Below, one piece after another: positions 8,581-17,759 of a DNA stretch of 63,852 nucleotides. The notes beneath the pieces were generated by a model that worked only from the letters and a program-made list of their open reading frames with translations, searched no databases and was not told the DNA's origin. The stretch's first letter is position 1. The number at the start of each line of letters is the position of its first letter. The position numbers and the translations under genes are program-made. The stretch covers positions 1 to 63,852 of the forward strand of contig CAJTRT010000010.1 of the NCBI GenBank assembly GCA_910579105.1. The letters are read 5' to 3'. This stretch comes from an uncultured Muribaculaceae bacterium. GTDB lineage: Bacteria > Bacteroidota > Bacteroidia > Bacteroidales > Muribaculaceae.

Positions 8581-8657
8581 CTTGTAGGGGAAGGTATGGG
8601 CATATGCGGCCAACAGCTCCAGAGGGTGTCATAGCGTATTTTTTGGAATTTCCATTG

Positions 8658-8688
8658 TTGCAGTTGTTGTAAATTATATTTACCTTTG
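8658..8688 (+). promoter_or_regulatory. Promoter of the pRiA4b ORF-3-like gene
   Basis: TACCTTTG (8681-8688) is a -7 box. TTG (8658-8660) lies 20 nt upstream as a -33 box. It lies downstream of the 34-bp palindrome, so the pRiA4b-like gene starts independently of the Lrp gene. Confidence 0.7.
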
Positions 8689-8761
8689 CGGCCAAGATAA
8701 GGCCTCCCCGCAAGCTCGCGGCTCACAGCCTTTTCAGCCAACAACGACACAACGCTTTCTT

Positions 8762-9328
8762 ATGATATTTACATTCCGAATAGTTTCCGACGAAGTCGAC
8801 AATTTCAAGCGCGAAATCAAAATCGACGCTGACGCTACTTTTCTCGACTTGAAAAACGCCATATGCGACTCGGTCGGATATGACAAGAACGAAATGTGCT
8901 CCTTCTTCCTTTGTGACGACCGATGGGAAAAGGAGAAGGAAATCACCCTTGAAGACATGGGGTCCGACTCATCGGAAGAGGTGTACCTTATGGAGGACTC
9001 CGTGCTCGCCGATTTCATCGACGACGAAGGGCAGCGGCTGATGTTCACTTTCGACTATATGACCGACCGCTCCTTCTTCATAGAAATGAAAGAGTTGAAA
9101 ACCGGCCAGAACCTCCTGGATCCATTATGCACCTTGTCGCTGGGAAAAGCCCCGTCGCAACACATCGACCTGGAGGAGTTCGAGGCAAAGACCGATGCCA
9201 AAGCCGCGGCAGCAGCGGCGGCCACCACCGAGGATCTCGGCGAGGAATTCTACGGATCTGACGAATACAACTCCGACGAGTTCGACCTCGAGGGATTTGA
9301 CGAGCTCTCGATGGATGACAATATATAA
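8762..9328 (+). CDS. Plasmid pRiA4b ORF-3-like (IS1096 TnpR-like) protein
   Basis: The first about 130 residues match the pRiA4b ORF-3 fold, a small ubiquitin-like cytoplasmic domain of unknown function that was first noted on plasmids and as an IS1096 passenger but is common on Bacteroidetes chromosomes. Visible marks are the IVSDEVDNFKREIKID opening, the SSEEVYLMED segment and the FTFDYMTDRSFFIEM strand pair. The 188-residue protein is strongly acidic; after residue about 145 it has a run of nine alanines and a tail rich in Asp, Glu and Ser that is probably disordered. There is no transposon around it, so no mobility is implied. It has its own promoter, and the next gene follows by 22 nt. 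Confidence 0.75.
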   Translation: MIFTFRIVSDEVDNFKREIKIDADATFLDLKNAICDSVGYDKNEMCSFFLCDDRWEKEKEITLEDMGSDSSEEVYLMEDSVLADFIDDEGQRLMFTFDYMTDRSFFIEMKELKTGQNLLDPLCTLSLGKAPSQHIDLEEFEAKTDAKAAAAAAATTEDLGEEFYGSDEYNSDEFDLEGFDELSMDDNI

Positions 9329-9350
9329 TAATTGAAAAACCATAACCCAG

Positions 9351-9887
9351 GTGGCCAGCAAAGAACAGCCTCTCAAAACCAACGCCGCGCGTCTGCTTGA
9401 CAGGGCAAAGGTTCCATACAGGCTGATTCCATACGAATTCGACGAAACCGACCTCGCGGCGCGGCATGTGGCAGAGGAACTCGGCCAAGACATACGCCGG
9501 GTGTTCAAGACACTCGTGCTGCACGGCGAGCCATCCGGCCACAAAAGCCATGGCGCGGGAGCCGGCAAAGGAGCGTACTTCGTATGCGTGGTTCCGGGAG
9601 ACACGGAAGTCGATCTCAAAAAAGCCGCGACAGCGGCCGGAATGAAAAAGGCCGACCTGGTTCCGATGAAAGAACTGCTGCCGCTGACGGGCTACATCCG
9701 TGGCGGATGCTCTCCTGTGGGTATGAAAAAGCCGTTTCCGACATTCTTCCATACCTCGGCGCTCGACTTCGACCCGATATACGTCAGCGCGGGTGTCCGC
9801 GGCGTCCAATTGGAGATAAACCCGTCGCGATTAATCGATTTCGTCGGAGCCCGTATTGCCGACCTCGTTAAAACCACCGGGGAATGA
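9351..9887 (+). CDS. ybaK: Cys-tRNA(Pro)/Cys-tRNA(Cys) deacylase, YbaK/EbsC family
   Basis: This is a trans-editing enzyme that hydrolyses cysteine wrongly attached to tRNA(Pro). The 178-residue protein has the YbaK pattern: an N-terminal KTNAARLLDRAKVPY, the middle RVFKTLVL segment with the conserved substrate-contacting lysine, the FVCVVPGDTEVDLKKAA strand and helix, and the late GYIRGGCSPVGMKK motif. The start codon is GTG at 9351, because the family N-terminus begins only a few residues before KTNAARLLD and there is no ATG there. Its stop overlaps the aroC start (ATGA), so it is coupled with aroC. Confidence 0.9.
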   Translation: MASKEQPLKTNAARLLDRAKVPYRLIPYEFDETDLAARHVAEELGQDIRRVFKTLVLHGEPSGHKSHGAGAGKGAYFVCVVPGDTEVDLKKAATAAGMKKADLVPMKELLPLTGYIRGGCSPVGMKKPFPTFFHTSALDFDPIYVSAGVRGVQLEINPSRLIDFVGARIADLVKTTGE

Positions 9888-10963
9888 ATACCTTCGGATC
9901 CATACTGCGGCTCACCACCTTCGGAGAATCCCACGGAGCGGCAATCGGAGGGGTCATCGACGGCCTCCCGGCAGGAATAGAGATTTCCCTTGGCAAAATC
10001 GCCGACCAGACCGCCCGGCGCCGCCCCGGATATTCCACCCTCGCGTCATCCCGACGGGAACCCGACGAGGTGGAATTCCTTTCCGGGCTCATGAGCCTCG
10101 GGGCCGACGGCATCGAGCCTTTCTCACCGGGAAACGACAGGGCCGTCACCCTCGGCACCCCCATAGGATATATAATCAGGAACAACGACGCACGATCCGC
10201 CGATTACGAAGCGCTCCGCGAGGTGTACAGGCCATCCCATGCCGACCTCGCGTGGCAACAGCGCTACGGAATACGCGACTGGCGCGGCGGGGGACGCTCG
10301 TCAGGGCGTGAGACCGCCGCCAGGGTGGTCGCCGGAGCCATCGCCCGCCAGCCGCTCGAATCAATAGGTGCCGCCATCAGGTGCAAGCTGGTATCCGTCG
10401 CGGCAGAAACCGACCCGACCCGTTTCGCCGCCATAATCGCCGAGGCGGCTCGCGACAAAGACAGTGTCGGCGGGATAGCGGAATGTCGGGTCAGCGGTCT
10501 GCCGGCCGGAATCGGAGACCCCGTTTTCGGCAAACTGCAACAAAATCTCGCCTCAGCCATACTCTCGATAGGCGGAGTGAAAGGATTCGACTACGGCGAC
10601 GGTTTCGCCATAACGTCGCTTCGCGGATCCGAAGCCGCCGACACCATACGGGTCGACAACGGCGCCATCCGCTACGGCTCCAACCATTCGGGAGGAATCC
10701 AGGGAGGCATCTCAACTGGCGGAGAGATTGTTTTCAGAGCCGCGTTCAAACCCACACCCACCATCGGGAAACCGCTTGAAACCATAAACTCGTCCCTTGA
10801 AAACATAGTGTTTGAAAACGCCGGGCGGCATGACCCATGCATAGCCCTCCGAGGGGTGCCGGTAGTCGAGGCTATGGCAGCGCTGACGTTGCTTGACGCG
10901 TGCTTGTCGGCCGGTGTCCGGTTCCCGTCCCACAATTTCCAGCCCGGCTCCGGCGGCATATAA
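9884..10963 (+). CDS. aroC: Chorismate synthase
   Basis: AroC makes chorismate from EPSP, the last common step to aromatic amino acids, using reduced FMN in the cytoplasm. The 359-residue protein has the three family signatures: GESHG near residue 14, the GIRDWRGGGRSSGRETAARV stretch about residues 125-145, and the late AGRHDPCIALRGVPVVEAM segment. The length is standard. It overlaps ybaK by 4 nt and is followed by a radical SAM gene 7 nt later, so the three form one operon. No other shikimate gene is near. Confidence 0.97.
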   Translation: MNTFGSILRLTTFGESHGAAIGGVIDGLPAGIEISLGKIADQTARRRPGYSTLASSRREPDEVEFLSGLMSLGADGIEPFSPGNDRAVTLGTPIGYIIRNNDARSADYEALREVYRPSHADLAWQQRYGIRDWRGGGRSSGRETAARVVAGAIARQPLESIGAAIRCKLVSVAAETDPTRFAAIIAEAARDKDSVGGIAECRVSGLPAGIGDPVFGKLQQNLASAILSIGGVKGFDYGDGFAITSLRGSEAADTIRVDNGAIRYGSNHSGGIQGGISTGGEIVFRAAFKPTPTIGKPLETINSSLENIVFENAGRHDPCIALRGVPVVEAMAALTLLDACLSAGVRFPSHNFQPGSGGI

Positions 10964-10970
10964 GGCAGAA

Positions 10971-11861
10971 ATGGAGTACTACCGCGACTATTCCTCGCTG
11001 CTTGCCGAACTGTTCCCGGGCCGAAAGATGCAGAAACTGACCATCAACGCCGGTTTCTCCTGCCCTAACCGCGACGGCACTATCGGACGGGGCGGCTGCG
11101 CCTACTGCGACAACAGAAGCTTCTCTCCCGCCCTCCCCTCTCGCGGATCCATAGCCGCACAGATCGAGGCCGGCAAAGAGTTTTTTGCCAGAAAGTACCC
11201 AAGAACGCGCTATCTGGCATATTTCCAGAGTTACACCAATACCCACGGCGACCCAGGGAAACTGATATCGCTGTACAACGAAGCTCTTTCAGTAGAGGGC
11301 GTTGACGGCCTGATAATAGGAACGCGCCCCGACTGCGTGCCGGATAGCCTGCTCGAACTTATCGCGTCGTTAGGCTCCACCGTCATAATGGAATACGGCG
11401 CTGAATCGAGCCATAACACCACCCTCGAACGCGTAAACCGCTGTCACACCTGGGAACAGACCGTTGACGCGGTCCGCCGCTCAGCGGCGTTAGGGCTTCC
11501 AGTGGGGCTGCATTTCATAATGGGACTTCCGGGCGACACGCGTGATATGATGCTCGAAACCGTCAGGCGCGCCTGCGCTCTGCCGGTCAGCTCCCTGAAA
11601 TTCCATCAGTTGCAGCTTATCAGGGACACTCCCCTGGCGAAGAACCCGCCTGCCGACCTCACGTTGTTCACCGTCGATGATTATCTCGACCTGTGCGCCG
11701 ACATTGTGGAAATCGTTAACCGCGAGGCTCCGGGAATAGCCATCGAACGCTTCACATCGTCCGCTCCGGCAGGACTTTTGACAGCCCCGCGCTGGGGATT
11801 GAAAAACTACCAGTTCACTAACCTTTTGCGCAACCGTCTGGCCGGACGCCGGCTTTCGTGA
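10971..11861 (+). CDS. TIGR01212-family (YhcC/YtqA-like) radical SAM protein
   Basis: This is a radical SAM enzyme of unresolved function; YhcC of E. coli is the best-known relative. From the ATG at 10971 the product is 296 aa. The iron-sulfur site has the family's odd spacing, CPNRDGTIGRGGCAYC, in which the first cysteine is 12 residues before a normal CxxC. The conserved IIGTRPDCVPDSLL and METRLQS-like EYGAESSHNTTLERVNR segments and LHFIMGLPGDT follow in order. A longer frame from 10893 would overlap aroC and is rejected. Its 3-prime end overlaps the convergent transporter gene by 44 nt. Confidence 0.88.
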   Translation: MEYYRDYSSLLAELFPGRKMQKLTINAGFSCPNRDGTIGRGGCAYCDNRSFSPALPSRGSIAAQIEAGKEFFARKYPRTRYLAYFQSYTNTHGDPGKLISLYNEALSVEGVDGLIIGTRPDCVPDSLLELIASLGSTVIMEYGAESSHNTTLERVNRCHTWEQTVDAVRRSAALGLPVGLHFIMGLPGDTRDMMLETVRRACALPVSSLKFHQLQLIRDTPLAKNPPADLTLFTVDDYLDLCADIVEIVNREAPGIAIERFTSSAPAGLLTAPRWGLKNYQFTNLLRNRLAGRRLS

Positions 11862-12789
11862 CACGACGACGCTTGCCTATGTTTGTCAGAACCATTCCGC
11901 CCACGATAATGCCCATGGCGAGAACCTGTACCCACCTGAGCCGGTCAAGTCCCATGATCACGGCCGACAACGTGGCAAACACCGGCAAAAGATACTGATA
12001 AAGCGACACCAGTTCCGAGCCTATTTTCTTAATTGCCGGCTGGACAAGAAAATAAGCGATAAACGTCGGACAAAGAAGTATGAACAGTATTTCCAGCCAC
12101 GGAGCGGCCTCGGTGGTGCTGAGTATGGGCATATGCCGCATGTCTGGGATAAGGAACAGTGCCGGTACTGCGGCGAACAAGAACACCCAGCGAAGCATGT
12201 TGACAGGACGGTAATTCTTCGTCGGTCCTTCCAGTATGACAAGATAAAACGCATAACAAAGCGTGGAAGCGACCGCCAGCAGGTCGCCAAGCATATTGTC
12301 GCTGCCGTCCTTTCCCGTTCCACCAGCGATTATCACCGTCACAGCCCCGGCCATTGAAACCACAACACCGACATACTCCGCCGACGACGGTCGGCGTTTC
12401 AGAAACACAACACCGATAAGAATCACGAACACCGGCGGCAACGTCATTATTATTGAAATGTCAATGGGGTTGCCGTAACGCAACGATGTTACAAACAGAT
12501 ACAGAAACAAAAACAGTCCCACACCTCCCCCTAAAATCAAACGGAGCCAGTCATGGCGCTCGACAGGTTTGCATTTTATAAACAGCGAGGCCACCCACAT
12601 TAACAGGCAACCACCCACGACCCTGACGACTATAATGCCGTCGGCCGTCATCCAGTCGGGAATCAGCGCCTTTGTGAACGAAACATTCACGCCCCAGAAA
12701 ATCGTAGCCGTGAGTATGCACAGATTACCGATCAGAGCGTTTGACCCCTTTGACCTTGCCGGCGCCTTTGATTCTTTGTTGTCTTCCAT
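11818..12789 (-). CDS. DMT-superfamily (EamA) transporter
   Basis: This is an inner-membrane exporter or permease of unknown metabolite, made of two EamA repeats of five transmembrane helices each. The 323-residue product has about ten hydrophobic segments; the first repeat starts near residue 22 (ILTATIFWGVNVSFTKALI) and the second at about residue 165 (GDLLAVASTLCYAFYLVIL). The ATG at 12789 (or the adjacent one at 12792) was chosen because the longer frame up to 12867 adds a non-conserved hydrophilic stretch. The last 14 codons lie antisense to the end of the radical SAM gene. A basic tail ends the protein. Confidence 0.85.
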   Translation of the reverse strand: MEDNKESKAPARSKGSNALIGNLCILTATIFWGVNVSFTKALIPDWMTADGIIVVRVVGGCLLMWVASLFIKCKPVERHDWLRLILGGGVGLFLFLYLFVTSLRYGNPIDISIIMTLPPVFVILIGVVFLKRRPSSAEYVGVVVSMAGAVTVIIAGGTGKDGSDNMLGDLLAVASTLCYAFYLVILEGPTKNYRPVNMLRWVFLFAAVPALFLIPDMRHMPILSTTEAAPWLEILFILLCPTFIAYFLVQPAIKKIGSELVSLYQYLLPVFATLSAVIMGLDRLRWVQVLAMGIIVGGMVLTNIGKRRRVTKAGVRPDGCAKG

Positions 12790-12882
12790 CATAAACCAAG
12801 AAACTCGCATCAGTGAGATATGCTTCATTAAAACGCCGCTCGGCAAGGATTGGTTCCCGGATTCCACATTAAACAGTTTTCA

Positions 12883-12890
12883 CAAAATTA
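12883..12890 (-). promoter_or_regulatory. Possible -7 box for the DMT transporter gene
   Basis: TAATTTTG on the minus strand matches TAnnTTTG about 95 nt before the chosen start. No convincing -33 box is present, so this is tentative. Confidence 0.35.
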
Positions 12891-13058
12891 AGTCAATTTC
12901 ACTTAAATGGGGAAGCCGCGGATTAAATATGATTAAGATGGTGGTTTTCGTGACCATATTATTAAACTTATAATGTAATTTCGTGTCGAAATCACAAAAA
13001 ACGGCTATTACGCGCCGGTCGCGGCGCTCCCGTCTTCATCACTATATCTCATCTTCAC

Positions 13059-14612
13059 ATGAAACTCTACGGAAAAATAATCCTTCTATCCTGCGGCGTC
13101 GCCGCCGCCAGCTCTGCCCTGACAGCACTGGCTGTCGGACGGATACAGCAGACCGCCAATCCAAGCCCCGCCTCCACATTCCACACCGGTTACGACAACA
13201 GCCGGGCCGGAGGCCTGTACACCGTGGCGCGACATCCCGGCACGGCTCCGACCGACTTCACCAGCGCCGCAGAAAGCACGATAAACGGAGTGGTTAGCAT
13301 AAAGAGCTACGCGTCCGCACGGAACCAGGGCGGATACGGCAACTACGGAGGGGGCATCGACCCGTTCGAGTTCTTCTTCGGGTCGCCGCGGCGGCAACAG
13401 CCTCGCCGCCAGCAGCCGAGAGGCGGCAACGGAGGGCAGGAACAACCCATGGGACTTGGCTCCGGCGTCATACTGAGCGAGGACGGATACATAGTCACCA
13501 ACAACCACGTTATCGACGGAGCGGACCGGCTGGAAGTAACCCTCAACGACAACAGCATATATAACGCCACCGTCGTGGGCACTGATCCCGTAACCGACGT
13601 GGCGCTGCTGAAAATAGACGCGGAAGGGCTGCCGGTCATCCCCGTTGGCGACAGCGACGACCTGCGCGTGGGCGAATGGGTGCTCGCTGTCGGAAACCCG
13701 TTCGGCTTCACCTCGACAGTGACAACAGGCATCGTCAGCGCCAAAGCGCGCAGCGTGGCGCAGGCCGCCCGCGGCAGAGCAATGGGCATCGAGAGCTATA
13801 TCCAGACCGACGCGGCGGTAAACCCGGGCAACTCTGGAGGCGCCCTGGTCAACGTCAACGGAGAGCTTGTGGGCATCAACACCGCCATATATTCCGAGAC
13901 CGGCAGCTATGTGGGCTACTCGTTCGCCATACCCACCGCGATTGTCACGAAAGTCGTCACCGACATCAAGCAGTACGGCTCCGTGCAGCGCGCCGTGCTC
14001 GGGGTCTCTTTCGTTGAACTTACGCCACAGATCGCCAAGGACAAAGGCATTACGGCCACTAACGACGGAATTCTCGTAATGGAAGTGGTTGACCGCAGCG
14101 GCGCCATGGAGGCCGGTATCAGGGAAGGCGACGTGGTGATTTCAATCAACGGAGCCGCCACGCACAACACCGCTCAGCTCCAGGGCGAAATCAGCAAATA
14201 CCGTCCCGGCGACAAGATAGACCTCACCTATATACGCGACAACAAGCAGCACACCGCGAAAGTGACACTCCGCAACAGTTCAGGCAGCACGAAACTCGCC
14301 AAACAGGACGATTTCACCGCTTTGGGATGCGCCCTGGCGGAAGTCCCAGCCGAGCGTCTGCGCGAGCTGCGAATTTCCGGAGGTGTGCAGGTAAAAGGAC
14401 TGACCGACGGGAAATTCAAACAGGCCGGCATACGGGAGGGCTTCATAATAATCGACATAAACAACGCCCGCATACGCGCCAAGGCCGACGTCGAGGAGGT
14501 CTACAAAGCCATAATGAACTCTTCGGATACCGACAAGGTTATGTTTATCACCGGCATATACCCCACGGGGCGGAAAGTGTACTACGCAGTCGACCTCGGG
14601 GAGGAGAACTGA
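13059..14612 (+). CDS. degP: Do/DegP/HtrA-family periplasmic serine endoprotease
   Basis: This is a periplasmic protease and chaperone for misfolded envelope proteins. The 517-residue product has an N-terminal hydrophobic segment (signal or anchor, residues 7-26), a Gly/Gln/Arg-rich linker (about 88-127), then the trypsin-like domain with the full triad: H150 in TNNHV, D180 in TDVALLKID and S259 in GNSGGA. Two PDZ domains follow, about residues 290-385 and 410-505. The length and layout are those of DegP/DegQ rather than single-PDZ DegS. It meets the convergent flippase gene with only 4 nt between stop codons. The promoter is unclear: TAATTTCG at 12976-12983 is only a weak -7 match. Confidence 0.93.
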   Translation: MKLYGKIILLSCGVAAASSALTALAVGRIQQTANPSPASTFHTGYDNSRAGGLYTVARHPGTAPTDFTSAAESTINGVVSIKSYASARNQGGYGNYGGGIDPFEFFFGSPRRQQPRRQQPRGGNGGQEQPMGLGSGVILSEDGYIVTNNHVIDGADRLEVTLNDNSIYNATVVGTDPVTDVALLKIDAEGLPVIPVGDSDDLRVGEWVLAVGNPFGFTSTVTTGIVSAKARSVAQAARGRAMGIESYIQTDAAVNPGNSGGALVNVNGELVGINTAIYSETGSYVGYSFAIPTAIVTKVVTDIKQYGSVQRAVLGVSFVELTPQIAKDKGITATNDGILVMEVVDRSGAMEAGIREGDVVISINGAATHNTAQLQGEISKYRPGDKIDLTYIRDNKQHTAKVTLRNSSGSTKLAKQDDFTALGCALAEVPAERLRELRISGGVQVKGLTDGKFKQAGIREGFIIIDINNARIRAKADVEEVYKAIMNSSDTDKVMFITGIYPTGRKVYYAVDLGEEN

Positions 14613-14616
14613 CGAC

Positions 14617-15984
14617 CTAACAGCCAGCGTGAAGCAACGCCACCAAGAACGTTGCCGCGAGCGCCAGCAGGGATACTCCGACAACAGTCCGGGACAACCT
14701 AAGAGCATAGCGATGGCGCGCGACGGCAGTCACCACAATGGAGTATACCGCATACCAGGCTATGTATGCCACCCCGACACCGGTCCAGCTCCAATAAGTG
14801 AACGCGACTATGTTCAGCACCAGCGACACAGCGGCGGAAAGAGCCTCGGTCCAAAGATAAGTCGCCCCGTCGCCCTTGGCGAGGATGGTGAAACCCACAC
14901 ACCAGCCGAAAGCGCGGAATATGGTACCCACCACCCCCCAGCTCACAAAAGGGAGCATTTCGAGAAAATCGGAAGAGTAAAGCAGCCTTACGACCAGTTC
15001 GTCGGCCAGGATGAAAACAGAAACAGCCGGTAGAAGAATCCACATAACCAGCCGGATCTCATGACCGGCGAACAACGACAACCGCCGTGGAGAATGAGCC
15101 ACCGCCGCAAGGCGGGGGTAATACTCCACGGCGATTGCCGTGAATATCAGGCCGACATACTTGTTCACCAGAGTGAAACCGGCCTGGTAGAGACCTACCG
15201 CGCTTTCGCCGCTGTCATTATTCAGCCAAGCGAGAAAAACATAGCTTGAAAGGTTGGAAAGGAACATCGAGGCCGTCATAAACGTGCCCAGGACCACAAA
15301 GCCTTTCCCTATCGCGAAGCTCTCGCCCCAGGCAAGACGTCCGCCGGCGGCAGTCCCCACTTTCTCACGGTAGAGCCCGAGAGCGAGCCATGTCACGACA
15401 GTGTAGGCAATAATCGAAGGCACTATGCCTCTCTCTCCCCAAAAATAAAACATCGGTAGCGACACCGCGAGCCCCCCCACAGCGCCCCATACGGAAGCGC
15501 GCGCCAGTTTCCTGAATCGCCGGAACCCTCGGAAAACAGCCCCTTCGGCCGACGACAGAGAGCTCAGCAGCACGCATACCGAAAGCAGCATAAACCCCCA
15601 GGCGTGGGACGTGTCTCCGAAACTGAAACGGCTAAGCATCCCCGACAAAGCGAGCATAAGCGCCGCCCCTATGACACCTAACGCCCAACTCCACCGGCGA
15701 AGCGACAGGACTACGGCCGCCAGGCGCTCCCTGGGGGAATTGGAAAGGTCGCGCACGGCGCTTTCCCCTATACCCAGCTGCGCGACCGACTTCACCATAT
15801 CGAGAGCGGAATTATAGATTCCGAACAGCCCCACCCCAGCGGGTCCGATCCAAAGCGCCACGAACTTCGTGCGCACTATCGCGCAAAGTATAGTCAGAAC
15901 CTGCACACCGCCGAAGATTCCCATGACCTTGAGAATCGCGGCTGTCATACCCGATCGTCCGCGGGATGTCAGCGGCGCAGCCAT
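14617..15984 (-). CDS. Wzx-type polysaccharide/O-antigen flippase
   Basis: This is a MATE-like/polysaccharide-transport protein that flips undecaprenyl-linked oligosaccharide across the inner membrane. The 455-residue product has about 12-14 hydrophobic helices and an early VRTKFVALWIGPAGVGLFGIYNS-type motif typical of O-antigen translocases (about residues 37-60). It starts 16 nt inside the 3-prime end of envC, which indicates coupling; the alternative ATG at residue 13 (15948) would avoid the overlap. It is the last gene of the probable metG operon. The substrate could be O-antigen, capsule or another lipid-linked glycan; nothing in the window decides this. Confidence 0.85.
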   Translation of the reverse strand: MAAPLTSRGRSGMTAAILKVMGIFGGVQVLTILCAIVRTKFVALWIGPAGVGLFGIYNSALDMVKSVAQLGIGESAVRDLSNSPRERLAAVVLSLRRWSWALGVIGAALMLALSGMLSRFSFGDTSHAWGFMLLSVCVLLSSLSSAEGAVFRGFRRFRKLARASVWGAVGGLAVSLPMFYFWGERGIVPSIIAYTVVTWLALGLYREKVGTAAGGRLAWGESFAIGKGFVVLGTFMTASMFLSNLSSYVFLAWLNNDSGESAVGLYQAGFTLVNKYVGLIFTAIAVEYYPRLAAVAHSPRRLSLFAGHEIRLVMWILLPAVSVFILADELVVRLLYSSDFLEMLPFVSWGVVGTIFRAFGWCVGFTILAKGDGATYLWTEALSAAVSLVLNIVAFTYWSWTGVGVAYIAWYAVYSIVVTAVARHRYALRLSRTVVGVSLLALAATFLVALLHAGC

Positions 15985-17753
15985 GCCTCGGGATTCTCTT
16001 TCTGCCGCCCGTTACGCACCTCGAAGTGCAACACGGAACGCCCGTTGTCGTTGGGATCGGCATATACCGTGCCGATAGCCTGCCCGGCCTTGACTTTCTG
16101 CCCCGAGGAAACGGCGAGCGACCCAAGGTTGGCATACACAGTCATAAAGCGCCCGTGCCTGACCACCACCACGTTATTATATCCGTCAGGACGGAACACG
16201 GCGGAAATCTCTCCGTCGCATACCGCCTTCGCCTGAGTGCCGGAGACGGTCTCTATGTCGATACCGGAATTGTTGGTCTCGACGTGCGGGAGCGTCGGGT
16301 GCTTCTGCCGCCCGAACCTCTTCACTATGGTGTAACGCCCGGTGACGGGGAAAGGCAGACGCCCTCTGAGCGACTCGAAATCACTTCCACCAGGCACGGC
16401 CACATCGCCGGCCACCCCGCTGGGGCCGCCGACAGAAGGGGTGTGGAGCGTGGGAGCCGCCGCGCCTGTAGCCGACGCCATTTCGCGGCCGTTGTTCTTC
16501 CCCTTGTGCTTGACACCCTTGCCTCGTTCAGTGCGCGCCTTGGCCAGTTCGCGTTCCTTTCGCTCCTGCGCCTTTTTGGCTTCCTTGGCCTCCTTCTCGC
16601 GGCGTTGCTGCTCTTTCTTGGCCTCTTTCGCCTCTTTTTCAAGGCGCTGCTTCTCAGCCTTGTCTTTGGCCACGGCTTCCGCCTTGGCAAGGGCATCGGC
16701 CTTGGCTTTCGCCTCCCTGGCCGCTTTTTCTTTCGCGGCGGCCTCTTCGGCGGCGATACGGGCAGCTTCGGCCTCGGCTCGTTCGCGGGCTTCAGCCTCG
16801 GCCTTCAGCCTGGCCTCCTCGCGCTCGCGGGCGGCTTCGGCCTCCCGACGGCGTTGCTCGGCAGCGAGACGTTCCTGGCGCTCGCGTTCCTTGCGGGCCT
16901 CCTCGGCGATAATGCGGTCGAGCTCAGCGTCAAGAGCCGCGGCCTCGCGGCTCTTCTGGGCCATAAGTTGCTGAAGCTCGGCCCCCTGCTCCTGCAAACG
17001 GTCCACCAGGGCCGAGGTCTCGGTCTGCTTTCGTTGAAGCACCCTCTGCTCATTCTGGATCTGAGCCAGCGAACGGCCGGCCTTACGTTGCAGCACTGAA
17101 AGCTCCTTGCGACGCTCGTCGAGACGGGTTTTTACCTCGGTTATCTCGGCATCCTTTCGACGACGCCACTTGTCAAACTGACGCAGCGACTGCATGCGCC
17201 GATATGCCTGTGCGAAGGAGTTGGAAGAAAAGATAAAGGCCAAGTCGGATGTCTGCTGCCGCCGTCCCTGCGACTTGCGCAGCTGCCGGGCATACGTCCT
17301 GGTGATATTCCCGAGATGCGCGTCAAGGGCCGCGACGGAATCGTTGAGCACGTTCATCTGCCTGGTCAGAGAATCGACCCTGGTGTTCAGCACGCGTATG
17401 CGCGATTCACATTCGCCTATTTCCGACTCCACGAGGTTGAGCTGGTTCAACTGCTTTTCGGTCTCGCGGGTGTTCAACTGAGCCTGCTGGCGTGCCTCCC
17501 GCAGCTCGCGGGCGTTGCGCTGTTTCTGTTTCTTCAATTCAGCGGAAGTCATCGGCCTGCCGCTTTTTTTCGACACCGGCCTGGCACTCTTTTTCACCGG
17601 CTTGTTCCCGCTATTCCTTCCGGCCGTCCCACCCTTTTTAGTGGATGAGCGCCTCGAAGCCTGCTCGGTCTTGGTGGCTTTCTTTCGCTGCTGCGCGGGC
17701 ATGGAGCCAAAAGCCAGTACCGCGCAAAGCAGCATCACAATAAACCTGTTCAT
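15969..17753 (-). CDS. envC: EnvC-like murein hydrolase activator (coiled coil plus degenerate LytM/M23)
   Basis: This protein probably activates a cell-separation amidase at the septum from the periplasm. The 594-residue product has a signal peptide (residues 1-20), a basic Lys/Ser/Thr-rich segment, a long coiled coil (about 75-280), a highly charged Ala/Glu/Lys helix (about 280-410) and a LytM/M23 domain in the last 130 residues. The zinc ligands of active M23 enzymes are largely lost: HKGVDI-like is NSGIDI and YAHL is YANL, with only LHFEV kept. That loss is the hallmark of EnvC-type activators as opposed to peptidases. It is followed by DUF4292 upstream (6 nt) and the flippase downstream (overlap). 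Confidence 0.87.
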   Translation of the reverse strand: MNRFIVMLLCAVLAFGSMPAQQRKKATKTEQASRRSSTKKGGTAGRNSGNKPVKKSARPVSKKSGRPMTSAELKKQKQRNARELREARQQAQLNTRETEKQLNQLNLVESEIGECESRIRVLNTRVDSLTRQMNVLNDSVAALDAHLGNITRTYARQLRKSQGRRQQTSDLAFIFSSNSFAQAYRRMQSLRQFDKWRRRKDAEITEVKTRLDERRKELSVLQRKAGRSLAQIQNEQRVLQRKQTETSALVDRLQEQGAELQQLMAQKSREAAALDAELDRIIAEEARKERERQERLAAEQRRREAEAAREREEARLKAEAEARERAEAEAARIAAEEAAAKEKAAREAKAKADALAKAEAVAKDKAEKQRLEKEAKEAKKEQQRREKEAKEAKKAQERKERELAKARTERGKGVKHKGKNNGREMASATGAAAPTLHTPSVGGPSGVAGDVAVPGGSDFESLRGRLPFPVTGRYTIVKRFGRQKHPTLPHVETNNSGIDIETVSGTQAKAVCDGEISAVFRPDGYNNVVVVRHGRFMTVYANLGSLAVSSGQKVKAGQAIGTVYADPNDNGRSVLHFEVRNGRQKENPEAWLRR

Positions 17754-17759
17754 CGCGCG

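Noticed and set aside
8762..9328. Evidence for a transposon from the IS1096 TnpR-like annotation
   Set aside because: No transposase, terminal repeats or target duplication are visible; the domain is common on chromosomes.
10893..10970. A longer start for the radical SAM protein
   Set aside because: It overlaps aroC and does not resemble the family N-terminus; the ATG at 10971 does.
13059..13100. A lipobox-like LLSC in the DegP N-terminus
   Set aside because: The hydrophobic stretch before the cysteine is too short and continues after it, as expected for a signal or anchor, not a lipoprotein.
15969..16320. An active M23 peptidase in the EnvC-like protein
   Set aside because: Key zinc-binding histidines are replaced (NSGIDI and YANL), so the domain is best read as an activator.
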